From: Rhabdophis nuchalis
Lineage: Eukaryota; Chordata; Lepidosauria; Squamata; Natricidae
Direction: 5' to 3'
NCBI GenBank assembly: GCA_039707465.1
Contig: CM077644.1
Location: 146,762,962 to 146,826,961, forward strand
Length of the DNA: 64,000 bases
Positions within the stretch are counted from its first letter, which is position 1. Every line of letters begins with the position of its first letter. Made by a program: the position numbers and the translations under genes. The notes beneath the pieces are model-generated. The model made no database searches, had not been told where the DNA came from, and saw only the letters and a list, made by a program, of their open reading frames with translations. Positions 24,081-34,756 of the stretch are shown one piece after another.

Positions 24081-25126
24081 AATTCTGTTATTTTTTCATA
24101 GTATAAAGTCTGTCTGGAATCTGTACCATGCCTTGATGTGTCCTTCCCTTAAAGGCTGACACTGATATTTCTCTTCATTGTTATTTTGGCCAGGGCCCAA
24201 CCATGTGAGGAAGAACCAGCGTGAGAGGATTCTGTCCAGAGTTGACGGATGCTGTCTCACCACCTTCAATAGAAATCATGGCCTTTTTGATAGAAAAGAG
24301 GGGGGAGGTTGCCCTCCATTGGACATTGAGTTCCAAAGGCCAGTTGGAATAGAATGGATTATTGAGAAACAATGAGAAATGAAACTTGACAGAGATCTCT
24401 TATTTTTAAGCCAATAAAGACAGCAGTCCCAAGCTCATCAAAGGGATCACAAACATGAACTAAATAAAGGTGGGACAGAGAGAGAGAGACAGGCAGGCAG
24501 GCAGGCAGAGGCAGAGAAAGAGACCAAACTTTACATCTGGTCTAAAAATACCTCCACCCAACTTTCAATTATGTTTCAGAGACTGGGAAACATGCATGCA
24601 TGTAGGCATTTCAAGCAAGCACAAGTAAAGGCCTCTGAAATCCTCTCTCCTTGTTTTGTCCTCAAAATAACCACAGGCAAATATTCAGGATAAAATTCAT
24701 TATGTATAGTCATTAATTATTCCTTTTGCTTCATCTCCTTTTTCTTCGGCATAATTATGGTTCATCTCCGTCTCCCTTTCTTGGGTGGATTAATTATGGA
24801 AACAAACGGCAGCTGGGGATTCAGTGACCCTCAATGCATGATATCTTTTCTGCCTGGGATGTTTTTATAAAGGTGTCCATTGGATTTATGATAGCCTAAA
24901 AATAACATTGCAGGGAGATTGGTGTGAGGTAAAGCAAGACTGGCATTGAGGATCTGCTAAGGCAGTGGCACCTCCTAGCTTGCTTGCTTTCCTGTCATGT
25001 TATTGTCACCTGTTTATTCCTCTGATCTGTCCCTAAGGTCCAGAAATAAATATTAATGATGGATGGAGTCAGGGAGGAGCCTGGAGAGGACTTCCTCAGC
25101 GGCTTTTTAAAACCTGTCTCCAGCTC
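24081..25126. other. Unique non-coding DNA
   Basis: Contains a GA/CAGG low-complexity patch at about 24478-24510; no coding match. Confidence 0.5.
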
Positions 25127-25390
25127 TCATTGAACAAAAAGAGCGTTGGTACTTACCTGATACGCCTCTTCTAATAAGGGGGGGAGATAGCATCCATGTA
25201 TGTCTGTTCTCACCTGGGGTACGGATGCCCCACTTTCCCAACATCCTACGGTCTGGAGCTCAAATACAGCTAAGGAGGACGGGAGGGTGGGTGAGCCCTC
25301 CAGAGCACCATACCCAGTACCCAGTGCTCTCAGCAGGCTCTGGTACTCCTGTACCAGGACGTACCATCTGCAACCCACTGGACTGGTCAA
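25127..25390 (-). other. Unclassified open stretch ending in a consensus splice donor (minus strand)
   Basis: The minus strand reads gaagaggcgtatcag|gtaagtacc (plus positions about 25152-25175), a perfect CAG|GTAAGT, after an 80-codon open frame (HGCYLPPLLEEAYQ just before the donor). The upstream part has the gtaccag/ggtactcc words of a decayed MITE. I do not recognise a protein. Confidence 0.2.
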
Positions 25391-25614
25391 TGTAATAACC
25401 GTATCATTTTGCGGATGAAGAAAGATGGTTGCTTTTTAGAGAAAGTAACCCAACAGATATTGGAACATGGTTAGTTTACTGGTATATTGTTCTTTTGATT
25501 GAGTAATATTATATGTGCAGTTGGTCACCTGATGTCCTCCATGGGTTTTGGACTTCAGCTCCAATCAACCCCAATCAGCATTATTAATGAGGAGAACTTG
25601 TGGAAACTGTAGCC

Positions 25615-25967
25615 CAGGGGTGTCAAACTCGATTTCATTGAGGATCACATCAGGGTTGTGTTTGATTTCAGGGGGCAAGGTGGACATGGCCAGGGTGGGC
25701 ATAGCCAGCTCGACATAACTCATGTTAGGGGTGCCTGTGGTAGCCCAAATGCTCTGCCAGTGAAAATGGTCTCCCAAGCTCTGTTTTTCACTGTGACGGC
25801 CTCCTGCAACTCTCTGCCAGTGAAAACAGAGCAGAAGAGGGCCACTAGTGGCTCTTCAGAGCTCCATTTTTGCTGGCAGAGGCACCATGGGCAAGTCCTG
25901 TTTCCAGGGTGGCCACCCAGACCACATCTAAAGATCCAGCCCCTGGGCCTTGAATTTGACACCCCTG
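25615..25967. mobile_element. Non-autonomous hAT-type element (CAGGGGTGTCAAACTC family)
   Basis: Ends are CAGGGGTGTCAAACTC and GAATTTGACACCCCTG. Target duplication is ctgtagcc (25607-25614) versus ctatagcc (25968-25975). 353 bp, no coding potential. Confidence 0.85.
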
Positions 25968-26002
25968 CTATAGCCTAAACCATCTAGAGAACATTGGTTG
26001 CA

Positions 26003-26304
26003 AAGGTAGGTTCCTACCAGTTCGGACCAGTTTGACTGAGTAGGTAGTCGCCCATGCACCTGAATCGGCCCTATTCTCAGTGGCGCCATCTTTATTTTTG
26101 CTTCTGCACATGCCTCAAAACTATCTCCATTGCAGAAATGTAATTTCCCCCCTTTTCATATGTTCTGCACATGCACAGACCTTTTTAGATGTAAGTGTGC
26201 ATGTGTGCAGAGCACGCTTTGGCGTGTATACGAGCAAAGCAATTGCACGCACACACAAAATTTTGCGCATTGAACCGGCAGTAATGCCAGTAGCAACCCA
26301 CTGC
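26003..26304. mobile_element. ACCGGTT-family MITE
   Basis: caaaggtaggttcctaccagttcgg start and tgccagtagcaacccactgctt end, with cacatgcacag words inside. Attggttg occurs at both flanks. Confidence 0.65.
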
Positions 26305-27551
26305 TTATTGGTTGATTTTTATAAAGCAGGGGAAGTTGATCTTCTCATAAGAAGCAATGGAAGCAACTATTAAGGTTACTTCTTCCCATCCAAGATCTGC
26401 ATGAACAGATCATGTAATCCCATGATAGTATTAGAATAAAACCTCGCTAATTTTAGGGGAAATAGTTAAAGTTGTTGCAATCATAATGCTGATTGCTAAA
26501 CTTTGAAGCAGCAACTGGCCTTTAATCAAGTGGCTGCATGAATTAATTACTATGAAAAGTATCTAAGGGTTTCTTGGGGCCTTGCTGGGTGTATATTCTT
26601 CCTTTGAAAGGTATAGTTTGTTTATCTGCTGATTTATGGAGATGAATTATCAGTAGCGCCACTAATCACTTCGACTTAATTTAATAGCTATCTTTTCTTT
26701 TTTTTAAAAAAATAAGCCATCAAAGGAACATCTGCACTTTACATATTCAAACCAGGAGGATTGCTGAAAAGTAGTGTCCTGAAATAATCCCTTAAATCTG
26801 TTTGAAATCCCACGTAATTTCTTTTCGGGTTTTTCACTTATTCTTATTGTATGTTTTGCTGGCCTAAAGAATGTACCCCTAACCAACTGTCCTTTTGCAT
26901 GTGTACATTGAGTTTCATCATGATTTCTGTACAGTGGTTTAATTAGAATGCAAAGCCAGCCAGATAAGGTGTAGGGACCATTCAGGCAAAGCAATTACTT
27001 TTGGATCCAACAGACGAGTAATTTCATAGAAGATGATCTGACCTCTCTAAGTCATTTTGCTTGTGAAGTGCATCCTTAATGCTGCATAATTGAAATGACA
27101 CCTCATCGCCGCAGGATATTTTCAGGACTGAGAGTCTGTATATAAGAATCAAAGCTGAAGGCAGGGGATTTGATGGATTTTTGTTTTGTATTTTTTTTAA
27201 AGCCAAAACTCTTTATTCTGGGATTTCTAAAATGAGGTGCAAGCATTTTATTATTTAGCAACTATCGGCATTCCATTTTCGTAATAGTGTTCCATAAATT
27301 GGAATGCAACCCTGGCTGGGAGAAGATGGTCATAGAGTTGCACACATTTATTACAAAAAGTGGCATTTGTGGCTCAGATTCACAACATGGTTTTGGCTAT
27401 CATGGAGGTGAAAGAATCAGATCCTGTAACTGCTCCTGGCATCCACATATGGTTCTTGGTGAGGAAAGATACCACGGGCAGGTTTTAGAGCCTTTCCCAA
27501 ATTGGGAAAAGCCTGGACTGGTTCCTGGAACAATTCATTCGTTCCATACTC
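26305..27551. other. Unique non-coding DNA
   Basis: AT-rich and repeat-poor; could contain conserved non-coding sequence, which cannot be judged without comparison. Confidence 0.5.
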
Positions 27552-27740
27552 ACTACCCTGGTGGTGCAGTGGTTAGAATGTGGTATTGCAGGATAACTCT
27601 GCCCGCTGCCAGGAGTTCAATCCTGACGAGACTCAAGGTTGACTTCCATCCTTCCAAGGTCAATAAAATGAGGACCCAGATTGTGTTGACATTATAATGC
27701 ACTCAAAGAGGTCTATAAACCACTAGGGAGTGGTACAGAT
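27552..27740 (+). mobile_element. tRNA-derived SINE, shortened 3' part
   Basis: ccctggtggtgcagtggttagaatgtggtattgcagg...ccaaggtcaataaaatgaggacccag...ggtctataaaccactaggg. Confidence 0.75.
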
Positions 27741-28385
27741 AGCCCTTGACTTAACAACAGTTTGTTTAGTGACTGTTCAAAGTTACAACAGCACTGAAAG
27801 AAGTAACTTATGATCATTTTTCACAGTTTATTTATGACCATTGCTGTGCCCCAAGATCATGGGATAGCCAGATTCACTTAACAATTGGGTTGTTCACCTA
27901 CCAACTGCAGTGATCCACTTAACAACTGAGGCAAGAAGACATTGTAAAATGAGGCAAAATTCACTTAACAAATGTATCGCTTATGTGTACGATTGCATAG
28001 TCTCTGAATACATTATAGCTAGTCCTTGACTTACAACTATACATTTAGTGACTGTTCAAAGTGACACAGCACTTATGATTGTTGGAGCATATCCCTGGTC
28101 ACATGATCAAAATTCAGCCACTTGGCAACTGATTCATATTTATGACCGTTGCTGTGTCCCAAGATCATGGGATCCCCTGTTATGACTTCTGAAAAGCAAA
28201 GTCAATGGGGAAGCAGGATTCATTTAACACCTCTGTTACTAATGTAACTACTATAGTGATGCATTTAACAACTATGGCGAGCAAAGTTGTAAAATGGGAC
28301 AAAAAAACTTCCCTAACAACTAACTTGCTTAACAACAAAAACGTTGGGCTCAATTATGGGTTGTAAATTGAGGACTACTGGTACC
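27735..28385. repeat. Two adjacent copies of the agtcctcaacttatgacc family
   Basis: The first (about 27735-28005) begins tacagatagcccttgacttaacaac. The second (about 28012-28385) begins tatagctagtccttgacttacaac and ends gtaaattgaggactactgg. Confidence 0.6.
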
Positions 28386-28708
28386 ATCGGCTTTAAAGAT
28401 GAATTCTGCATTTCTAATGTGTATGCGGCAAAGCAGGAGAGTCTAAGGGATCAGTTGGTGTGTAATGCTTCTTTGCTCTTGGAGGAAATAGCCCTTCTTT
28501 CCTCAGCTCTATCATTCACCAGCTGGCCTGGCATTTAAAACTATTATTTGATTTAAAGGCTGAGTGCAGCATTGGCCAGAATAGATTCTGGCATGATGTC
28601 ATTTGACATTCAGCTGGTATCCTCTCTGATTATGACAGAATAACAGAATTGGAAGGGAACATGGAGGTCTTCTAGTCCAACCCCCTGCTCAAGCAGGAGA
28701 GCCTATAC

Positions 28709-29481
28709 CAGTGGTCACCAACTGGTGGTCCGTGTGGATCACTGGTGGTCTGTGAGAAGATTTTGGTGGTCGGCAGAAAAAGTATTCACATTTTTTATAT
28801 TGCACTTAGTCAGAGGTCCTCAAATTATGGCCCCTGGGCCAGATACATGCAATGAATGTTTGTGTTGCGGCAAAGAGTCTCCCTCTTCTGGCTCGTTTTG
28901 TGTGGGTTGGTGGGGGAGGGTAGAAATTCCAACTTTGGGTCTGCTTCACCCTCCAGCCTTTGCTGGAGGGAAGTGCTGCTGGTGGTGAAGAGCTGGAGGG
29001 CCTTGTTCCAGTGGGACTCCATCATGGTCTGCAACTGGCTGAGTATCTCAGCCCGCCAAGCCTTCAGGCACCGGTACTTGGCCTTGCACTCCCACAGGCT
29101 TTCCCTCTGCTTGGAAAGCCTATGCTCATGGTCCTCAGTGAGGTGCTTCTACTGAGCCTCCTTTTGGGTCAGATCCAATTTGAACTGAACCAGCTGTTTT
29201 GCCAACTCTTTCTCATAGTGGCTGCTTAGCTCCAACAACTGCTTCCTGTTGGGGCCCTAAGGAGCCCTAGTGGGGAGTCAAAGAATGGCTGGCAGGGGAG
29301 GGGTGAGTGGAGGCCGGTGAGGCGTCCCTCGATGTGAGTGAATCAAATTGGTCATGCCCACAAAATCACATGATCACTTAGCCACGTCCATCCGGTCATT
29401 AGGCAGATCATATTAGTGTTCCGCGGGATTTAAAATTATGAATTTAGTGGTCCCTGAGGTCTGAAACGTTGATGACCCCTG
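28709..29481. mobile_element. hAT-type non-autonomous element, about 770 bp, nested in CR1
   Basis: Ends CAGTGGTCACCAACTGG and ACGTTGATGACCCCTG; flanks gcctatac and ccctttac. It contains a GC-richer interior with no transposase-like frame. A second hAT-like start (cagaggtcctcaaattatggcccc, about 28811) suggests a further nested piece. Confidence 0.7.
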
Positions 29482-29553
29482 CCCTTTACCTTTCAGACAA
29501 ATAGCTTTTGAATCTCTTCTTAAAAATCTCCAGTGATGGAGTACCCATCACTT

Positions 29554-30090
29554 GGAACACCTTCCTTACCATCTGAGGCTGCAATGGCTAGGCCTCTTCA
29601 CTCTTGAACGACGGCGCCTAAGAAGTGACCTGATTGAAGTCTATAAAATCATGCACGGTGTGGACAAAGTAAAAAAGGAAAAACTGTTTTCCCTATCGCA
29701 CAACACTAGAACTAGGGGGCACTCCATGAAACCTTTGGAAGCTAGACCTCAAACAAATAAGAGGAAGTACTTTTTCACCCAGAGGATCACTGGTCTATGG
29801 AACTCCCTGCCAGAAGAAGTGGTGACAGCTGTCAGCCTCGACACCTTTAAGAAAGGATGAGAGGAGTTCATGGAGAACAAGGGTATCCATGGCTATCATG
29901 ATGGATGCCTAAGGACACCCTCCAGGTTGGAGAGATAGGCAGGATATCTCTCAATGCCATTTGCAGGGAATCATAAGCAGGTGAAGACATCTGCTTGGGG
30001 ATACCCTGAAGCAAATGGTGAGCCACTGTGGGAGACAGAATGCTGGACTGGATGGGCTGTGGGCTGTTCCAGCAAGTCTGTTCTTATGTT

Positions 30091-30145
<55 letters not shown>

Positions 30146-30187
30146 GAAGGAAGGAAGGAAGGAAGGAAGGAAGGAAGGAAGGAAGGA

Positions 30188-30262
<75 letters not shown>

Positions 30263-30500
30263 GATGAGAGGAGTTCATGGAGAACAAGGGTATCCATGGC
30301 TATCATGATGGATGCCTAAGGACACCCTCCGGGTTGGAGAGATAGGCAGGATATCTCTCAATGCCATTTGCAGGGAATCATAAGCAGGTGAAGACATCTG
30401 CTTGGGAAGACCCTGAAGCAAATGGTGAGCCACTGTGTGAGACAGAATGCTGGACTGGATGGGCTGTGGCTTGTTCCAGCAAGGCTGTTCTTATGTTCTT
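29554..30500 (+). mobile_element. CR1-like retroelement with duplicated 3' segment and purine array
   Basis: The frame 29552-29860 (ERRRLRSDLIEVYKIMHGVD, NTRTRGHSMKP, FFTQRITGLWNSLPEEVVTA) is the C-terminus of a LINE ORF2 of the CR1 group, different from the abundant snake CR1. Its 3' segment (29855-30090) is repeated at 30262-30498 with the GAAA/GGAA array between. Confidence 0.85.
30091..30261 (+). repeat. (GAAA)n-(GGAA)n-(GAAA)n array
   Basis: A pure-purine array: GAAA (about 30091-30143), GGAA (about 30144-30187), GAAA to 30261. It lies between two near-identical 236-bp copies of a retroelement 3' segment (29855-30090 and 30262-30498). Confidence 0.95.
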
Positions 30501-30600
30501 ATCACTTCTGAAAGCAAGCTGCTCCACCTATTAATTGTTCTGTGAGGAAATTTCTCCCTATTTCTAGGTTAGCTCTCGCCTTGAAGTGGTTTCCATCCAT

Positions 30601-30639
30601 TGCTTAAATTCTCTGTTCTTTTTTCTCCCCTTTCTGCAG
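30601..30639 (+). promoter_or_regulatory. CPLX1: CPLX1 last-intron 3' splice site with candidate branch point
   Basis: A pyrimidine-rich tract (about 30609-30636) ends in CAG immediately before the coding exon. A candidate branch-point motif cttAAat lies near 30603-30608, about 30 nt from the AG. The left part of this site (to about 30613) matches minus-strand CR1 sequence found elsewhere in the window (for example near 58525 and 63200), so part of the acceptor region appears to derive from a retrotransposon. Confidence 0.7.
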
Positions 30640-30837
30640 TATGGCATTAAGAAGAAGGAGGAAAGAGAAGCAGAGGCCCAAGCCGCTCTGGAAGCAAATG
30701 CAGAAGGCAGCCTGACGCGTCCCAAGAAGGCCATCCCGCCGGGCTGTGGGGATGAGGAAGAGGAGGAAGAGGAAAGCATCCTAGATACCGTTATTAAATA
30801 CCTGCCAGGCCCACTCCAGGATATGTTTAAGAAGTAA
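30640..30837 (+). CDS. CPLX1: Complexin-1, terminal coding exon
   Basis: This exon encodes the C-terminal 65 residues of complexin-1, a small cytosolic presynaptic protein that binds the assembled SNARE complex and clamps and promotes synaptic-vesicle fusion. The translation starts [20 protein letters not shown], passes through [16 protein letters not shown] and an acidic run of seven Glu, and ends [20 protein letters not shown] followed by TAA. The [17 protein letters not shown] and DTVIKYL forms match CPLX1 rather than CPLX2 (YGLKKKEEKE, IPAGCGD, DTVLKYL), although the -MFKK end resembles CPLX2. There is no C-terminal CAAX box as in CPLX3/4. The exon begins in phase 0 right after a pyrimidine-rich tract and CAG (acceptor AG at 30638-30639), the known RDK|YG boundary. 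The SNARE-binding central helix lies in upstream exons that are not in this window. The exon shows no sign of damage. Confidence 0.96.
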   Translation, partial: YGIKKKEEREAEAQAALEANAEGSLTRPKKAIPPGCGDEEEEEEESILDTVIKYLPGPLQDMFKK

Positions 30838-31373
30838 ACTGCGACAGACTGCCAGCCTGTCCATGGACAGTAAAGCAATGGATTTCTCATTGACCAATGG
30901 GGAATTTAGACTTACCACCACCTCTCACGCCCCTTCCCTTCCCATGCTCTGCTCCAATCCCAGCCATTCCCTTGAGCCCCGCCCTCCCTTCCATTCCTGA
31001 TTTTGTACATCCTCACTTCTAGACGATGCCTCCAAAGGGATGGAAAAGATTAATGAGCTGCAGTCTACACAACTTTTTATTCTTCTTATTATTATTCTAA
31101 AGCCATAGTTTTACATGTGTTTTTAAATGAAAGGACAGGTGTTTTTCTTACACAGAGAAAGGGAGAGGGGCACATTTGGTTTGCCTCTTCCAGAAAGAAG
31201 AAAGCTTCAGCCAAAGCAAGCTACAGGTAGCTTCTCCCTGCCCAGGAAAAGTCTAAGAAGGAATTAGGCTGTCCCCCAACACCACAGCGTAGGAGAGAGA
31301 AATAACAGAGTGGAAGGTAGTCGTTTTTTAGTCTTGACAGTCTCTGAAAAAAACAAAACCATCCACGTTTCAG

Positions 31374-31615
31374 TACAAGTAGTCCTCGTTCAGTGACCGC
31401 CTTGTTTGTCGACCGTTCACATTTATGACAGTGACAAAAAAAGTAGCTTTGTGATCCATCCTCGCATTTACAATCTTGGCAAGTTTGTAAAGCAAAAGAA
31501 AGCTGAAGGAAGATTGTAAGCGCAGTTGCGGGTTCACTTAATGACCGCTTTGCTTAACAACAACAGAATTGCCGGTCCCAATTGTGGTGGCTAACGAGGA
31601 CTAGCTGTAATTTGT
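31374..31615. repeat. Inverted-terminal repeat element of the agtcctcaacttatgacc family, downstream of CPLX1
   Basis: tacaagtagtcctcgttcagtgacc start and aacgaggactagctgta end. It lies in the candidate CPLX1 3'UTR, about 540 nt after the stop. Confidence 0.65.
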
Positions 31616-32759
31616 ATAATGCCTATGAAAACATTTGACTGTATATGTTCCTTTCCATTTTTCTTTTCTTTTCTATTCTCCTCCCACCTCGTGATTTTGT
31701 TTGCCCTCATCACATACCAGTACCTTAAGACATAAGAAACATATCCTTTTGTTGTTGTTGTTGTTGTTGTTTTACTCTGTCACTTCCTCTTGCATACAGT
31801 CCACATGTTATGTTTTGATTCCGGATTGTCTGGGATCATTCATGTGATTTCTTAGTGATGATCAGTCTCCATTTAACTTTTTACCCCCACCTATTGTCAC
31901 TGGGAGGCCAAAACTATTGATCCTTGTCCCAGTTAATATATCTTTTCTAATCACTGTATGAGGTTATGCTCAGAAAATTGAAGTAGAAGTAGAAGCCAGA
32001 ACCAGATGGGAAGGGAAAGAGAAGGCAGAGCAGCAGAACATCTGGCAAGGGGGTGGTTGTAACTTCAACAAGAAAAATGGAAAATTCTCCAAAATACAAT
32101 TCCAATGATGAAATATTCATCTCCATCAAATAACCTTTTAATCACAACATGGGTGACTATTCACCTCTGTCTTTATCTTCTACATGAGAGAAATTAGTAG
32201 CTTATACATTAGGCGTAAAGTATACACATTTTATGGAAGAGAGTAATCAGAAATATGTTTTACTCCAAGTGCATGTGGGATAGAGAGGCCCACCTGTACT
32301 TTTTCAATAAGGATCAAAACTCACTTTAGCAACTCACTTTTATTGTGAGAGTAGCTATAACGAAAGAGTTAATACAAACGAATGCCCTTTAAGTTTAAAA
32401 GCTGTTTTCACATCCTATAACTTGTTTTCCCCTTCTAGCATAATCCTGGGGGGACCACAAAGAGCCAGGTTCAACTCTGAAAGTCAGCAACATCCTCAGA
32501 AAGGGATCCAGCCAGTCAGTGTGAGGGAAGTAACACTGTGTTGATCCCACTTGAAGTCCTGTACCTGGTCCTGGGTTGTGACATCAGGCTGACATCTAGC
32601 AGGAGGCCCCTTTTGCAATTTTGATGAAAACGGGAGTTGTGGTCACCCCATGCTAAAAGTTACATAATCCTGGGGGGGGGGGGATTCATCTGGTTTAAGA
32701 TGTCATAGACAGGTAGTGTGTCCAAGCTTTTGCAGGTTCCAAAATATATTTTGATCTCA

Positions 32760-32765
32760 AATAAA
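32760..32765 (+). terminator. Candidate poly(A) signal downstream of CPLX1
   Basis: AATAAA about 1.9 kb after the CPLX1 stop codon, followed by an A-rich stretch. It may or may not be used. Confidence 0.3.
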
Positions 32766-33107
32766 AAACACCACAAAGTTAAGGTTACCAGATATCTGAA
32801 CAGATGGAAGGGGACACTAACAAATGGACAGAAGGACAAATGAGAGGAAAGGAGGACAGATTAATTTTTATTTTCTTGACATCTACAAGAAAAATCAGTG
32901 CAGTGATAAACTGCAAAAAAAAGAGGACTTCTTTTATGTGTATATAAAATCACCTTTCCAGGCATTATAAATACCTTTCTTTCAATCACAGAAATGGGCT
33001 ACAGCCCGTCAGGAGGCAAAAATATTCAGGAAGTAACTGATTAAAGTCTTGTCCATTTCAGGCAGCAGCACAACCCTGGGAGGGACTTAATTAACTAAGG
33101 TCATACA

Positions 33108-33385
33108 ACTGTGCTGGTTAACTTGTTAGAACTTATTAGAGAAATTGTTATGAACAGGTATGAAGCTCAAATTCTTTGGTCATCTAATGAGACAAGAGGA
33201 CTCATTGGAAGGGACTCAGATGTTGAGAAAGATAAGGTGACAGCAGATGATGAGATGGTTAGATGCATTGAATATGAATTTGGGCAAACTTCAGGAGACA
33301 TTGGAGGACAGAGGGCCTGGCTTGCTATGGTCCATAGAGTCACAAAAAGTCAAATGCAACTTAGCAACTGGAAAACAGAGCTGCA
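33108..33385 (+). mobile_element. Bov-B (RTE-clade) LINE 3' fragment
   Basis: aaattctttggtcatctaatgagacaagaggactcattggaaggg, agatggttagatgcattgaa and gaggacagagggcctggcttgctatggtccatagagtcac match the 3' end of Bov-B, with decay. Bov-B is well known in snakes and ruminants. Confidence 0.85.
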
Positions 33386-34318
33386 GAGAAAGCCTGCTAG
33401 ATTCTCAGAAAGCCTTTGAGTATTTGATTTTAAGACTGTGTGCCTGCCGGATGGAAAACATTGAACATAGACAAAAAGGAGTTCATGTTGTTCTTTTGTT
33501 GGATAGCTGATAACTCTATGCAAACTTTAGTTAACAGGCAGGTAGAGTTATCCTGTTAAATTTCTCTCTGTTGTTTTTTTTTAACAACAGTCAATCGGGG
33601 TGTTAGCTACTAAAGTGAGCTATGAGAGGCATAGCTCCTTAGAGGTGTTAAAAGCTTCTTCACTGAAGTTTGAACTAATCCTAAAAAAAATCAAATTTAA
33701 TGCCTGAGATCAATTTGTAGGCCAATATTCCATGTCACAAAGAAGCCAGCATATTCCAGATAAATACATATTAGTTATACTATTATTGTACATGTACAAC
33801 ACATAAATTTCCATCTGGAGAGAATAAAAGGAACTAAATGACAGCAATGGTTCATACTGATTCAGAGTCCAATTTGCATTGGCTTATGTCAGTTATCTTT
33901 TACATACTTAGGCTGCCCATAATAATAAAAATCCTTGTTTTATGTATGATAGCCATTTACTGAAACTAAGCACACTAAAGCCTGGTTCAAAATCAGGGAA
34001 TGGCTATGGTTTAGTAGTTCAGCAATATTATAGATATTTTTATTTTATTTTTTTACAACCCCAAATTTGGTTCCTGACTTTTTAATTAAGAATATTTGTC
34101 AATACTGTTTGGTGCTATCTCATGATCATCCGGATGTTTGTAGCCCAGATTTGGCAAAACTGCAAAAGATTGCTCTGCATTGCTTCTGTTCTCTCGTGTC
34201 CTCAAGTCAAACTGTCATCAATCCTGCCCATGATCAGAACTACCAATATTAGCTCTTTGAAGTTGGCCTGATAAGGAAACAAGTATAGAGTTTGAGTAGA
34301 TCAACTGAAATAGACTCT
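33386..34318. other. Unique non-coding DNA
   Basis: Includes an AATAAA at 33823; no exon recognised. Confidence 0.5.
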
Positions 34319-34443
34319 TGATTCTCAAGCTCAGCAACTTTATGATGTGTGAACTTAAAACCCTAGAATTCTCCAGCAGCATGATGGCTAGAGAATTCTG
34401 GGAATTGAAGTCCATACATCATAAAGAAGCTGAGGTTGAGAAT
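34319..34443. mobile_element. Degenerate palindromic hAT MITE (family B)
   Basis: The arms gattctcaagctcagcaacttta and aagaagctgaggttgagaatc pair imperfectly around the shared agaattct core. Confidence 0.7.
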
Positions 34444-34627
34444 CACTTAGTTATAATAAAAGTGTCTTAGAATTCTGTTTTTTTTTTTCCTTTTCCCCCT
34501 CTTATATACCAGGAATCAGGGAGGATTCAGCCTAATCCTTTCCAATAACCAGTTTTTGCACTGGTTGTTGTAATAGTTTCTGAATAGTTTCCTTAAGGTT
34601 TTCTTGGTGTGTCCCCATACCCTATAG

Positions 34628-34745
34628 CAGGGGTCTCCAACCTTTGCAACTTTAAGTCTGAAGGACTTCAGCTCCCAGAATTCTCCAGCCAGCTTTGGGA
34701 GCTGAAGTCCTTCAGACTTAAAGTTGCAAAGGTTGGGGACCCCTG
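34628..34745. mobile_element. Palindromic hAT MITE (family B) with perfect target duplication
   Basis: 118 bp, internally shortened; ends CAGGGGTCTCCAACC and GGTTGGGGACCCCTG. Target duplication CCCTATAG at 34620-34627 and 34746-34753. Confidence 0.93.
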
Positions 34746-34756
34746 CCCTATAGAAC

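Larger units (their letters stand above)
28636..30613 (-). mobile_element. Old CR1 LINE 3' part split by two insertions, ending at the CPLX1 acceptor
   Basis: Collinear minus-strand CR1 pieces are 28636-28708, 29482-29553 and 30501-30613. Between them lie the hAT element 28709-29481 and a second retroelement 29554-30500, the latter flanked by ATCACTT (29547-29553 and 30501-30507). The last piece (aattgttctgtgaggaaatttctccc...tttccatccattgctt) runs into the CPLX1 polypyrimidine tract. Confidence 0.85.
30838..32765 (+). other. CPLX1: Candidate CPLX1 3'UTR and 3' flank
   Basis: Non-coding DNA follows the CPLX1 stop. No AATAAA is seen close to the stop. The first clear one is at 32760-32765 and another is at 33823-33828, so the UTR end cannot be fixed from sequence. 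The stretch contains an inverted-repeat element (31374-31615) and a short GTT run (31751-31771). The first 500 nt are relatively GC-rich and free of recognised repeats, which is compatible with genuine UTR. Confidence 0.45.

Noticed and set aside
24178..24375. 65-codon frame near a possible CPLX1 upstream exon
   Set aside because: No similarity to the complexin central helix; no earlier CPLX1 exon was found anywhere left of 30640.
29552..29860. Candidate cellular gene (102-codon frame)
   Set aside because: SDLIEVYKIMHG, TRGHSMKP and LWNSLPEEVV identify it as a CR1-group LINE fragment.
29954..30319. Lys/Glu/Arg-rich and Phe/Leu/Ser-rich frames on both strands
   Set aside because: Artefacts of the GAAA/GGAA array.
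30640..30837. Assignment to CPLX2
   Set aside because: The C-terminal MFKK and seven-Glu run resemble CPLX2, but [27 protein letters not shown] and DTVIKYL are CPLX1-type.
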